NCBI RefSeq assembly: GCF_022921095.1
Contig: NZ_CP095053.1
Span: forward strand, 4,692,501 to 4,756,500
Source: Hymenobacter aerilatus
GTDB taxonomy: Bacteria > Bacteroidota > Bacteroidia > Cytophagales > Hymenobacteraceae
DNA length: 64,000 nucleotides
Direction: 5' to 3'
The notes under the pieces were generated by a model. That model did not search any database. It saw only the letters and a list, made by a program, of their open reading frames with translations, and had not been told where the DNA came from. Positions 15,822 to 24,213 of the stretch are shown in pieces. Every line of letters begins with the position of its first letter. Within the stretch, counting starts at the first letter, position 1. The position numbers and the translations under genes were made by a program.

Positions 15822-18800
15822 ATGAGAAGAAAGATTTTGCACTATTTCCTGTCGCTGGCTCTTGCTGGATCGGGTGTGCTATCGGCGCGGGGCCAGGCCA
15901 CGCAAACGCCCCACCCCGAGCGGCCCAACTACCGGGGCGATGGTAAAAACTGGGAGTCGATGACGCCGCCCGACAGCAGCCAACTGCGCTACACGGTCTT
16001 TCTGATTGGCGATGTGGGCAAGCCCGCCGATGCCAAGGTAGGCGGCGAGCCATCGTTGAACTACTTGCGCCGCCAGATTCTGGCGGCTGGTGCCAAGAGC
16101 ACCACCGTTTTTTTGGGCGATAATATCTACGAGTACGGCCTACCCCCAGAGGAGGCGTACGACCGCAAGATATCGGAGGAGCGCATGGTGGCCCAACTGA
16201 AAACCCTGGAAGGCTACCAGGGCGAGAAATACATGATTCCGGGCAACCACGACTGGAAACAGGGCCACGCCGGTAGCGTGGAGCAGGTGAACCGCCAGCA
16301 GGACTTTGTAGAGCGCTACCTGCAAAGTGACTCGGCCGCATTTGCCTACACCGGCGACTTTTTCATCCCGCGCGACGCCTGCCCTGGTCCCTACGAGATT
16401 CAGCTCTCCGACAACCTGGTGATGATTGCCGTGAACTCGCAATGGTTTTTGCAGACCAACGGCGAGCGGCCCTATGGCAGCAACAACGACTGTGGCGTAG
16501 CCAACGAAACCGACTTTTTCACGCAAATCGAAGACATTATTGCTCGCAACAAGGGCAAAAACATTATGGTGGTAGCCCACCATCCGCTGTTTTCCGACGG
16601 CATCCACGGGGGCTACTTCACCTTCACCGACCACCTGTTTCCACTGTCCATCGTCTACAAGTACGCCTACCTACCGCTGCCCGTTATTGGCTCCATCTAC
16701 CCGTTGGCGCGCAAGTACGGCGGCATCAGCCAAGATCTACCCCACCCGCTGTATCAGTCCTATAAGAAGGGCCTGATGGAGATTTTCGCCAAGTATCCCA
16801 ACATCATCTACGCCAACGGACACGAGCACAACCTGCAGTTTTTCCGGGAGCAAAACATGACGTTTATTACCAGTGGCTCGGGCTGCAAAACCCAGCATGT
16901 GAAACCGGGTAGGGGGGGCGACGCCGTATTTTCGGACAAGGAAAAGGGCTTTGCCCGCGTAAACTACTACACCAACGGTGAGGTGTGGACCGAGTTCTGG
17001 GTGCCAACTGGCCGGGGCGAAACCGGTCGGCTGGTGTTCCGCACGCCCAATTACGCGCTGCAGAAGGACGTGGCTACCAAGCAGGTAGGCAGCGAGTCGA
17101 ACCAAGCAATGCCAAACGTGCCGCAGCGTAATTTCCGCGACAGCACCGTGACGGTGGCCATCAACCCGGAGTACAACGACCACAATGGCTTTCACAACTT
17201 CATTTTTGGCAAGCACTACCGGAAAGAATGGGCCACGCCCGTGCCGTTTCCGGTGCTGGATCTGGCGCGTGAGAAAGGCGGCCTGACACCCTATAAAGTA
17301 GGTGGCGGCAAACAAACGGCCTCACTGAAGTTGCGCAACAACGAAAACCGCAACTACACCCTGCGCAGCCTCGACAAAGACCCCGCGGCCGTGCTGCCCG
17401 AAGCCCTGCGCGACGGTGCCGCCCGCGACCTGCTGCAGGATCAGATTTCGGCCCAGCACCCTTACGCAGCGTTTGCCCTACCCCCGCTGGCCTCGGCAGC
17501 GGGCATCCTGCACACCAACCCGGTGCCGCGCTTTATTCCGCAAGACCCCCGACTGGCGCAGTACTACAACCGCTTTGCCAATACCACGGCCATGTTGGAA
17601 GAAGATGCCAAGGATGACCAAAGCAATGTGGCCTCGCTGGACTATGCCACCAACCTGGTAGGCACCGACCGCGTGATGGAGCGCCTGGAGCAGGACAACG
17701 ACAACCAGGTAGACAAAAAGGACTTTGCCCGCTCGCGCTTGTTTGATATGTGGATTGGCGACTGGGACCGGCACGAAGACCAGTGGCGCTGGGCTGAGAA
17801 AAAGGACAAGGATGGCGACCGGAAGTTTACGGCGGTGCCCGAAGACCGCGACGTGGCATTTTTCAAGGGCGATGGGCTGCTGCCCTACCTGGCCTCGCGC
17901 AAGTTTGCGGTGCGCAACTTCCAGAACTTTGGCTATGACTACGCCGACTGGCGTGGCCTGAACCTGACAGCCCTCAGCAACGACCGGCGCTTCTTGGGTG
18001 AGCTGACCCAGAAGCAATGGGTGAAAATTGCCGAGGACATGAAAAACCGCCTCACCGACGCCGAGATTGAGCAGGCCTTCAAGAAGCAGTGGCCTGCCGA
18101 GATTTACGCTCTGCACGGCGCCGAGATTGTGGCCAAACTCAAAAACCGCCGCAACCTGCTGCCCCAGGTAGCTGCCGATTACTATGGCATGCTAAACAAA
18201 GTAGTGGAAGTGAAAGGTAGCCGGAAGCGCGAGCTGTTTGAGGTAGAGCGCCTACCCGATAGCAAACTGCACGTGACCATGACCAAAATCAGCAAGAAAG
18301 GCAACACCAACAAGGTGTTGTTCGACAAGGTCATAGACGGCAAAGTAACCAAGGATGTGCGCCTGTATGGCGTAGCCGGCAACGATATTTATAAGGTGAC
18401 GGGGCAGTCGAACGGCGGGCCTATTCTGCGCATCATTGGGGGCATTGACAAGGACACCATCACCGACAACTCGCGGGTAGGCGGCTTTCTGCGGCGCCAC
18501 AAAACGCTGGTGTATGATAACGAGGTAGACACGGCCAACGTCATTACGGCCGGCTCCGAGACGCGCTTGCACCTGGAACCCGGCAACGACGTGAGCCGCT
18601 ACGACAACCCCAACCGCGCCGACCGCAAAGACTACCGCCTCAACTACTTTGGGCCGGCGGCTTACTTCGGCTACAACATTGACGATGGTCTGTTCGTGGG
18701 CGGCGGCGCCACCTATCGCACGTATGGCTTCCGGCGTGGTCCGTTTGCCACGGAGCAAACGTTGGTGGCTAACTGGGCACCCTCGCGCAATGCCTACAAC

Positions 18801-19766
18801 ATTCGCTACACGGGTACCTTTGTGGATGTGCTAGGCAAGTTCGACCTGAAAATCAACAGCCAGCTCTACGGCCCGCAGCTGCTCTACAACTACTTCGGCA
18901 AGGGTAACGACTCGCGTAATATCTTGGCCGAGCAGTCCGACGACCGGGTACGCAACCGCGACATCAACGACAATTACCGCGTGCGGTTCTCGCGCCTCTA
19001 CGTGGCACCCATGCTGGAGAAGGACGTGTTCAGCTTCCTGAAGGTAGGGTTTGGCCCGCAGTACGACCAGTTCCGGGTGTCGACGTTTGACGTGGGCAAT
19101 CAGATTCAGCAGGGCATCGACAATGGCTACACCGGCGCGGCGCTGGGTATCCGGCCCTCCGATTTTCAGCTGAACCGCTATCTGGGCGGTAAAATCTACA
19201 TGAACATCGACGCGGCCAGCTCGCCCAAAAACCCGCGCATTGGCCTGCGCTGGTACAACAGTGCCGAGTTCAACCACCAGCTGGGTGGCGAGATGCTGAA
19301 CTATGGCCGCTTGGCCTCCGAGTTCCGGGCCTACATCAGCCCCAATTTCCCGTTCCAGCTCACCTGGGCCGGTCGGGTAGGGGTGGCCCACAACATCGGT
19401 GACTACCGCTTCTACCAGGCCAATACCCTAGGCGGACAGAATACCATGGTGCTGTCGGCGGCCAACCTGCGCGGCTACCGCCGCACGCGCTACGCCGGCC
19501 GCAGCTCGCTCTACGGCAACTTAGAAGCCCGCTTGCAGCTCTTCAGCTTCAATGCCTACCTGGTGCCCGGCAAGTTTGGTATCCTGGGCCACACCGATGC
19601 CGCCCGTGTATACTCCGGCAACGATGTGCAAACAGGCCTCAAGGCCTTCCATACGTCCTACGGCGGCGGTATCTGGATAGACGTGCTCAAGCAAGCCGTG
19701 CTGAACGCCACGTATTCGGTGGGCGAGGAGAAGCTCATCTTTGTCGGTTTCGACTTTCTGTTTTAA
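15822..19766 (+). CDS. Outer-membrane fusion: calcineurin-like phosphatase, kinase-like region and BamA-like barrel
   Basis: A 1314-residue exported protein. After a signal peptide (to about 25, ending SARGQA) comes a calcineurin-like metallophosphoesterase (about 55-400): GDVG (Asp64), FLGDNIYEYG (Asp100, Asn101), PGNHDW (142-145), VVAHHPLF and NGHEHNL supply the two-metal site. The middle (about 490-690) has features of an atypical kinase: a glycine-rich turn GGGKQTASLKL at 494, YTLRSLDKD at 512-520, GDWDRHEDQ at 646-654 and AVPEDRDVAFF at 672-681. These resemble the catalytic and metal loops of HipA/CotH/FAM20-like kinases. The last 400 residues are a BamA/TamA-type barrel ending in Phe (VGFDFLF), the usual outer-membrane C-terminus. 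The protein therefore probably sits in the outer membrane with enzymatic domains on one face. It is a single gene, followed by palindrome 3 and a terminator. Confidence 0.85.
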   Translation: MRRKILHYFLSLALAGSGVLSARGQATQTPHPERPNYRGDGKNWESMTPPDSSQLRYTVFLIGDVGKPADAKVGGEPSLNYLRRQILAAGAKSTTVFLGDNIYEYGLPPEEAYDRKISEERMVAQLKTLEGYQGEKYMIPGNHDWKQGHAGSVEQVNRQQDFVERYLQSDSAAFAYTGDFFIPRDACPGPYEIQLSDNLVMIAVNSQWFLQTNGERPYGSNNDCGVANETDFFTQIEDIIARNKGKNIMVVAHHPLFSDGIHGGYFTFTDHLFPLSIVYKYAYLPLPVIGSIYPLARKYGGISQDLPHPLYQSYKKGLMEIFAKYPNIIYANGHEHNLQFFREQNMTFITSGSGCKTQHVKPGRGGDAVFSDKEKGFARVNYYTNGEVWTEFWVPTGRGETGRLVFRTPNYALQKDVATKQVGSESNQAMPNVPQRNFRDSTVTVAINPEYNDHNGFHNFIFGKHYRKEWATPVPFPVLDLAREKGGLTPYKVGGGKQTASLKLRNNENRNYTLRSLDKDPAAVLPEALRDGAARDLLQDQISAQHPYAAFALPPLASAAGILHTNPVPRFIPQDPRLAQYYNRFANTTAMLEEDAKDDQSNVASLDYATNLVGTDRVMERLEQDNDNQVDKKDFARSRLFDMWIGDWDRHEDQWRWAEKKDKDGDRKFTAVPEDRDVAFFKGDGLLPYLASRKFAVRNFQNFGYDYADWRGLNLTALSNDRRFLGELTQKQWVKIAEDMKNRLTDAEIEQAFKKQWPAEIYALHGAEIVAKLKNRRNLLPQVAADYYGMLNKVVEVKGSRKRELFEVERLPDSKLHVTMTKISKKGNTNKVLFDKVIDGKVTKDVRLYGVAGNDIYKVTGQSNGGPILRIIGGIDKDTITDNSRVGGFLRRHKTLVYDNEVDTANVITAGSETRLHLEPGNDVSRYDNPNRADRKDYRLNYFGPAAYFGYNIDDGLFVGGGATYRTYGFRRGPFATEQTLVANWAPSRNAYNIRYTGTFVDVLGKFDLKINSQLYGPQLLYNYFGKGNDSRNILAEQSDDRVRNRDINDNYRVRFSRLYVAPMLEKDVFSFLKVGFGPQYDQFRVSTFDVGNQIQQGIDNGYTGAALGIRPSDFQLNRYLGGKIYMNIDAASSPKNPRIGLRWYNSAEFNHQLGGEMLNYGRLASEFRAYISPNFPFQLTWAGRVGVAHNIGDYRFYQANTLGGQNTMVLSAANLRGYRRTRYAGRSSLYGNLEARLQLFSFNAYLVPGKFGILGHTDAARVYSGNDVQTGLKAFHTSYGGGIWIDVLKQAVLNATYSVGEEKLIFVGFDFLF

Positions 19767-19778
19767 TGGTTTTTCAAT

Positions 19779-19890
19779 TGTCATCCTGAACGCAGCGCAG
19801 TGAAGGACCTTATCACGTTGAAACGAGTCGTTACTATGTTTTTCAATGTAATAAGCTCCTTCACTGCGCTGCGCTGCGTTCAAGATGACA
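19779..19890. repeat. Palindrome 3, diverged copy
   Basis: The left arm TTGTCATCCTGAACGCAGCG starts at 19779 and its mirror ends near 19890 (GTTCAAGATGACA). The core word is extended by an extra GCGCAG. The loop contains GAAACGAGTCGTT but lacks the second conserved half, and symmetry outside the core is poor. It lies between two genes in the same direction, directly after the phosphatase-barrel gene. Confidence 0.8.
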
Positions 19891-19920
19891 GAAGAGAACT
19901 AACCAGTACCCTTTTTCAGG

Positions 19921-19960
19921 AAAAGACGTTAAGAGCAACGCTTAACGTCTTTTCTTTTTT
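19921..19960 (+). terminator. Intrinsic terminator
   Basis: AAAAGACGTTAAG (19921-19933) pairs perfectly with 19941-19953 around a 7-base loop and is followed by a T-rich run. It ends transcription from the phosphatase-barrel gene just before the next gene. Confidence 0.9.
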
Positions 19961-19983
19961 GAAACACGCTCATTTTCGCGTAC

Positions 19984-21153
19984 ATGACGCTACTTTATTC
20001 CCTACGGTTTCCGGCTAAAGCAGCGCTATTGAGCGTAGGGCTTAGCTTAGGATTTCATTTCGCCAGTGCACAGGAAGCGCCACCGCGCACACCCGTATAC
20101 CCAGTGCCGGCGCCTACCCCCTCCGATACTATTTCCGTGGGCGAGGTAGGGCAGACCACCGAAGCCCGCGAGTTTGCCGTGCCCTCGGTTATTGGAATGG
20201 GGCCCAGCAAGGGCATTGTGGCGCACATTGAGCGCCTGAGTGACTTTCGGATCGACACTAAGACCAAAAGCAATACGGAGGGGGTAGCCGACGTGAACAC
20301 CCGCACCACGGTGACTAAAAACAGCCGGGCCTTTATCAAAGCCTACGCACCGCTGTGGAACCGTCCGCACTTGAAGGTGATTCTGGGTGTGAACTATGAT
20401 CGGGAGGAGTTTCAGTTCAAAGACCCCGATGCCTCGCCCTTCTACCGTAACCTAGAAGACAAAGGCCTAAAAACCCTGGGCGCACAGCTGGCCGCCATTC
20501 GGCCCATCGACGAGGTGCACTGGTACCTGGCCCGCGTGAAGGGCGAGCTGAACGGCGACTATACCTCCGAGAGCAGCAACCTGGGCTTCAACGACTACCT
20601 GAAAATGTCGGGTGAGTTTATCTACGGCTGGAAGCGCAACGCCCGGTTTGCCTGGGGCGTTGGGTTGCAGCTGAGCTACACCTTTGGGCGGCAGAGTATC
20701 TACCCAGTTATCCTCTACAACCGCACCTGGAACGAGCATTGGGGCGTAGAGTCGTTGTTTCCGGCCCGCGTTACGTTCCGCTACAACGTGAACGAGAAAA
20801 CCCTGTTGCTGGGCGGCTACACCGTAGATGGTCTCAACTACAACATCACGCTGCGCGAGCCCCTGCCCAATAGCAACCTCACCACCCTCATCATCCGCGA
20901 AACGGAGCTGAAACCCCGCTTGCGCCTGGAGCGCGAAATCTATGATTTCTTGTGGTTTGGCATTGAGGCCGGCTACCGCTATAATGCCTCCTTCAACGGC
21001 TTCGACTACGACGGCAACCGCGGCTTCAGCCTGTTCCGGGCCGGCACCCGCCCCCGCATCATCGACAACACCCTGGGCGGCGCCCCCTACGCCAGCCTGG
21101 AGGTCTTCATCGTGCCCCCGCGCAAGCTGTTGAAAAAGACGATGGGGAAGTAG
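19984..21153 (+). CDS. Exported beta-barrel protein, possibly DUF6268-like
   Basis: A 389-residue exported protein with a signal peptide (about residues 1-29, ending HFASAQ) and a Pro-rich linker (APPRTPVYPVPAPTPSDT). The mature body has many amphipathic strand-like runs with Tyr/Phe at the edges (LKVILGVNYDREEFQF, HWYLARVKGELNGDY, RFAWGVGLQLSYTFG, TLLLGGYTVDGLNYNI, FLWFGIEAGYRYN), as expected for an outer-membrane barrel of about 12-14 strands. The DUF6268 assignment is from memory of the family style and is tentative. No catalytic motif is visible. The C-terminal ALA-SLEVFIVPPRKLLKK tail is basic and would face the periplasm. The gene has its own upstream region after a terminator and ends at palindrome 4, facing ppk1. 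Confidence 0.7.
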   Translation: MTLLYSLRFPAKAALLSVGLSLGFHFASAQEAPPRTPVYPVPAPTPSDTISVGEVGQTTEAREFAVPSVIGMGPSKGIVAHIERLSDFRIDTKTKSNTEGVADVNTRTTVTKNSRAFIKAYAPLWNRPHLKVILGVNYDREEFQFKDPDASPFYRNLEDKGLKTLGAQLAAIRPIDEVHWYLARVKGELNGDYTSESSNLGFNDYLKMSGEFIYGWKRNARFAWGVGLQLSYTFGRQSIYPVILYNRTWNEHWGVESLFPARVTFRYNVNEKTLLLGGYTVDGLNYNITLREPLPNSNLTTLIIRETELKPRLRLEREIYDFLWFGIEAGYRYNASFNGFDYDGNRGFSLFRAGTRPRIIDNTLGGAPYASLEVFIVPPRKLLKKTMGK

Positions 21154-21157
21154 AATC

Positions 21158-21310
21158 GTGAACTTGTAAACAGGAAAAGCGTCTGTCATCCTGAACGCAG
21201 TGAAGGACCTTCTCACGCAAGAACGAGTCGTCCATATGACATTGTTCTAGTGTGAGAAGGTCCTTCACTGCGTTCAGGATGACAGACGCTTTTCCTGTTT
21301 ATAACTTCAC
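21158..21310. repeat. Long palindrome 4, convergent intergenic
   Basis: The core (TGTCATCCTGAACGCAGTG, then AAGGACCTTCTCAC) is mirrored around a loop with GAACGAGTCGT. The copy-specific outer arm AAACAGGAAAAGCGTC (about 21168-21183) is exactly mirrored at about 21286-21302. The outermost GTGAACTTGT/ATAACTTCAC pairs with mismatches. It fills the gap between the barrel gene and ppk1. Confidence 0.9.
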
Positions 21311-21335
21311 AAACTCATAACTTCACCTTCCTTCC

Positions 21336-23432
21336 TCACCCTTTTCTCCTCTTCTTCTGCGTCAGCTTCTTTAAGTACTCGTAGGTGGCGAGTTGGGCTT
21401 GCATGGGGGTAGCACCGTCTTCAACCTGCATGAAGTTGTTGTGGTAGTCGCGCGACTTCACATTGTCTTGGCGTTGGAAGTCGAGGAGTAGGCGCACTTC
21501 GGCGCGTAGCTTTTCGTCGAGAATGGGGAAGGCTACCTCTACGCGACGGCTTAGGTTGCGGGCCATCCAGTCGGCGGAGGCCACGTACACCAGCTCCTGG
21601 CCGCCATTGCAGAATAAGTACACGCGAGCGTGCTCCAGGTAGCGGTCCACAATGCCTTGCTGACTGATGTTGTCACCTGCGCCGGCCGCATCGGGTATCA
21701 GGCAGCTAATGCCCCGGATAAGCAGCTCTACCCGCACGCCAGCTTGGCTAGCTTGGTAGAGCCGTTTGATCATGTCTTCATCCTGCAAGGCATTTAGCTT
21801 CAGAATAATGTAAGCATCCTGGCCGTTTCGGGCGCGCTCCATCTCCGCATCAAGTAGAGCGTCTAGGCGGGTGCGCAGGTCAAAGGGCGCGGCCAAAATG
21901 TACTCCAGGTTGGTAGGCGGCTGCCGGTCGTGGAAATAGCGGAACAGCGCGGCCACTTCCTGCGTCAGGCGCGGATCGGCCGTAAATAGGCCGTGGTCGG
22001 CGTAGATGCGGCTGGTGGCTTCGTTGAAGTTGCCGGTGCTGAGGTAGGCGTACTGACGGTTCTGCTCGTTCTCGGTGCGCGTAATCAGCAGCAGCTTGGT
22101 GTGCACCTTCAGCTCAGGCATGCCCATAATCACGTCGGCGCCGGCTTTCTGCAGCTTGTCGGCCCAGAAGATGTTGGATTCTTCGTCGAAGCGGGCTTTC
22201 AGCTCCACTACCACCGTCACCTGTTTGCCTTTTTTTAAGGCTTTCAGCAGAGCTTTCACCACTTCGCTCTTGCTGCCCGCCACCCGGTAGAGCGTGATGC
22301 TGATGCTGTTGACAAGTGGATCGGCGGCGGCTTCGCGCAGCAGGTTCACTACGTAGCTGAACGACTGGTAGGGTAGGTGCAGCAGGTGGTCCTGGCGGGC
22401 AATGGCGGCCAGCATGGTGCCCGGCCGCGCTGGCAGGGTAGGGTGGGGTAAGGGCGGCTGGGCCTCATACTGCAAGTGCGCCAGCTCAAAATCCGGGAAG
22501 CCGAAAAAGTCGCGGAAGTTGTGGTAGCGGCTGCCCTCCACCAGCTCGTCGCGCCCGATACCGGTTTTCTGCATCACGGCGCGCAGCACCTCTTTGGGCA
22601 TGGCGGGGTCGTAGAGCAAGCGGGCCGGAAAGCCGGTTTCGCGCTTTTGCAGGCTGCTTTTGATTTTGAGGAGCAGGTTGCTCGATACCTCTTCCTGAAT
22701 GTCCAGCTCGGCATCGCGCGAGAGTTTGATGGCCTGCACTTGCACGTGCCCGTAGTCGGGAAATAGCTCGTGCGCGCCCACCCGAATTACATCGTCCAGA
22801 AACATTACGTAGTGCTCCTCGCCTTCGTCGGGTAGGCGCACAAAGCGGCCACCGTGGCGCTTGGTGGGCAGCTCCATCACCAGCACGCGCTCTTCGTCGG
22901 CCTGCTTTTTACTGGCTGGGTGCGTCAGAAAAAACGTGAGGTATACGGCCTGGTCGCGCAGGAACAAGTGGTGCAGATTGTCGTCCAGGAAGATAGGGGA
23001 AAGCAGGTCGCGCACATGCTCGTGGAAGTACGCCTGTACCCACTCGCGTTGCGTGGGGCTCAGGTCGTGCTCCGAAATCAAGTGGATGTGCTCCTGCTGC
23101 AAACCCGGCAAAATCTGCTGCCGAAACGTGTCGCCGAAAGCTTGCTGCTGCCGCCCTACCTCCTGCAGTACCGTTTGGAGTAGCTCGGCGGGGTCGTCGC
23201 CCAGCTTGGCGCGGGTTTTCTTCTTCAGCTTCACTAAGCGGCGCAGCGTAGCCACGCGCACCTTGAAATACTCGTCGAGGTTGCTGGAGAAAATAGCCAG
23301 AAACTTCAGGCGCTCCAGTAGCGGCACACTGGGGTTCTGCGCTTCCTGCAACACGCGGTAGTTGAACGTCAGCCAGCTCAGCTCGCGGTTGAGAAGGGGT
23401 AGGGCCGGAGGGGTAGTAGTGGACGTTGCCAT
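21336..23432 (-). CDS. ppk1: Polyphosphate kinase 1
   Basis: A 698-residue PPK1 of normal length. It reversibly polymerises the gamma-phosphate of ATP into inorganic polyphosphate through a phospho-histidine. The N domain opens with NRELSWLTFNYRVLQEA and SSNLDEYFKVRVATL (ATP-binding). The head domain follows. Catalytic-domain motifs are YQSFSYVVNLLREAAADP, KARFDEESNIFWADKL, MPELKVHTKLLLITR (with the autophosphorylated His), YLSTGNFNEATSRIYAD and LLIRGISCLIPD. The lysine-rich C-terminal tail (LTQKKRRKG) is poorly conserved. It follows sixA by 11 bases on the same strand, so the two form an operon; SixA-type enzymes remove phosphate from histidines. Expected function: stress tolerance and phosphate storage. 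Confidence 0.95.
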   Translation of the reverse strand: MATSTTTPPALPLLNRELSWLTFNYRVLQEAQNPSVPLLERLKFLAIFSSNLDEYFKVRVATLRRLVKLKKKTRAKLGDDPAELLQTVLQEVGRQQQAFGDTFRQQILPGLQQEHIHLISEHDLSPTQREWVQAYFHEHVRDLLSPIFLDDNLHHLFLRDQAVYLTFFLTHPASKKQADEERVLVMELPTKRHGGRFVRLPDEGEEHYVMFLDDVIRVGAHELFPDYGHVQVQAIKLSRDAELDIQEEVSSNLLLKIKSSLQKRETGFPARLLYDPAMPKEVLRAVMQKTGIGRDELVEGSRYHNFRDFFGFPDFELAHLQYEAQPPLPHPTLPARPGTMLAAIARQDHLLHLPYQSFSYVVNLLREAAADPLVNSISITLYRVAGSKSEVVKALLKALKKGKQVTVVVELKARFDEESNIFWADKLQKAGADVIMGMPELKVHTKLLLITRTENEQNRQYAYLSTGNFNEATSRIYADHGLFTADPRLTQEVAALFRYFHDRQPPTNLEYILAAPFDLRTRLDALLDAEMERARNGQDAYIILKLNALQDEDMIKRLYQASQAGVRVELLIRGISCLIPDAAGAGDNISQQGIVDRYLEHARVYLFCNGGQELVYVASADWMARNLSRRVEVAFPILDEKLRAEVRLLLDFQRQDNVKSRDYHNNFMQVEDGATPMQAQLATYEYLKKLTQKKRRKG

Positions 23433-23443
23433 AGGGCGAGGCG

Positions 23444-23938
23444 TTATTTCTGGTTCTTGGGCGTGTCGTAGAAATAAAACTCTGCGTTGGCGCGGTCAAT
23501 GGCTGTCCAGTTATCCACTCGAAAATGCAGGCATACCACCGCCGCGGTCGACATTTCGTTGAGGGGGGTAGGGGAGAGCAGGTTGGCAAACTCCGTGATG
23601 GTGTTATTGTGGCCTACCAGTAGTACCGAGCTGGCCGAATCGGGGCATTCGCGCACTATTCGCAGCAGATCCTTCACCTCGGCCCGGTAGATGCTTTCAT
23701 CCACCACAATCTGGTCGTGGGGGTAGTGAATCTCGCGGGCTACCAACACAGCCGTGCTCTGGGCCCGCACCGCCGAGGAGGTCAGCAGCAAGTTTACCTT
23801 GATGTTGCGCTCGGCCAAGGCCTGCCCCATCAGCGGGGCATCGTCGCGGCCCCGGTCGTTGAGGGGACGCTGGTGGTCGTTCAACTCGTCGTAGCTCCAG
23901 CTGGATTTAGCGTGGCGCATCAGATACAGAATCTTCAT
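23444..23938 (-). CDS. sixA: SixA-like histidine phosphatase
   Basis: A 164-residue member of the histidine-phosphatase (phosphoglycerate mutase-like) family. The RHAK motif (Arg8, His9) at the N-terminus carries the nucleophilic His. HQRPLNDRGRDDAPLMG and LTSSAVRAQSTA provide the phosphate-pocket arginines. VLLVGHNNTITEFANLL carries the second catalytic His. Length and short lid match SixA, a phosphohistidine phosphatase. The start at 23938 (MKILYLMRHAK) is preferred over an upstream in-frame ATG that adds four residues. It is the first gene of a two-gene operon with ppk1, which suggests, without proof, that it acts on a phospho-His protein linked to polyphosphate metabolism. Confidence 0.88.
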   Translation of the reverse strand: MKILYLMRHAKSSWSYDELNDHQRPLNDRGRDDAPLMGQALAERNIKVNLLLTSSAVRAQSTAVLVAREIHYPHDQIVVDESIYRAEVKDLLRIVRECPDSASSVLLVGHNNTITEFANLLSPTPLNEMSTAAVVCLHFRVDNWTAIDRANAEFYFYDTPKNQK

Positions 23939-24213
23939 GGGTAGAGGCACGATGGGTAAGCACGTCTCTTTACTACGCCCCGGCCGAAATGGTTATCGGG
24001 CACGGGCAAGGTTGCGGATAGGCTGGCCGCAAGAAAACGGCCAATACAAAGGCCGAGGTACAAGGGAATTGAGAGATGCAGTTTGTAGATGTGATTCAAT
24101 TTGAGAATTGAATTCCAAAAATAGAAATATTTATAAATTATATAAGATAGATGTATTGGTTTATAATCAACTCAAGAGGAATTTTGCTGTAGAAAATACA
24201 CATAGTCAAGGCA

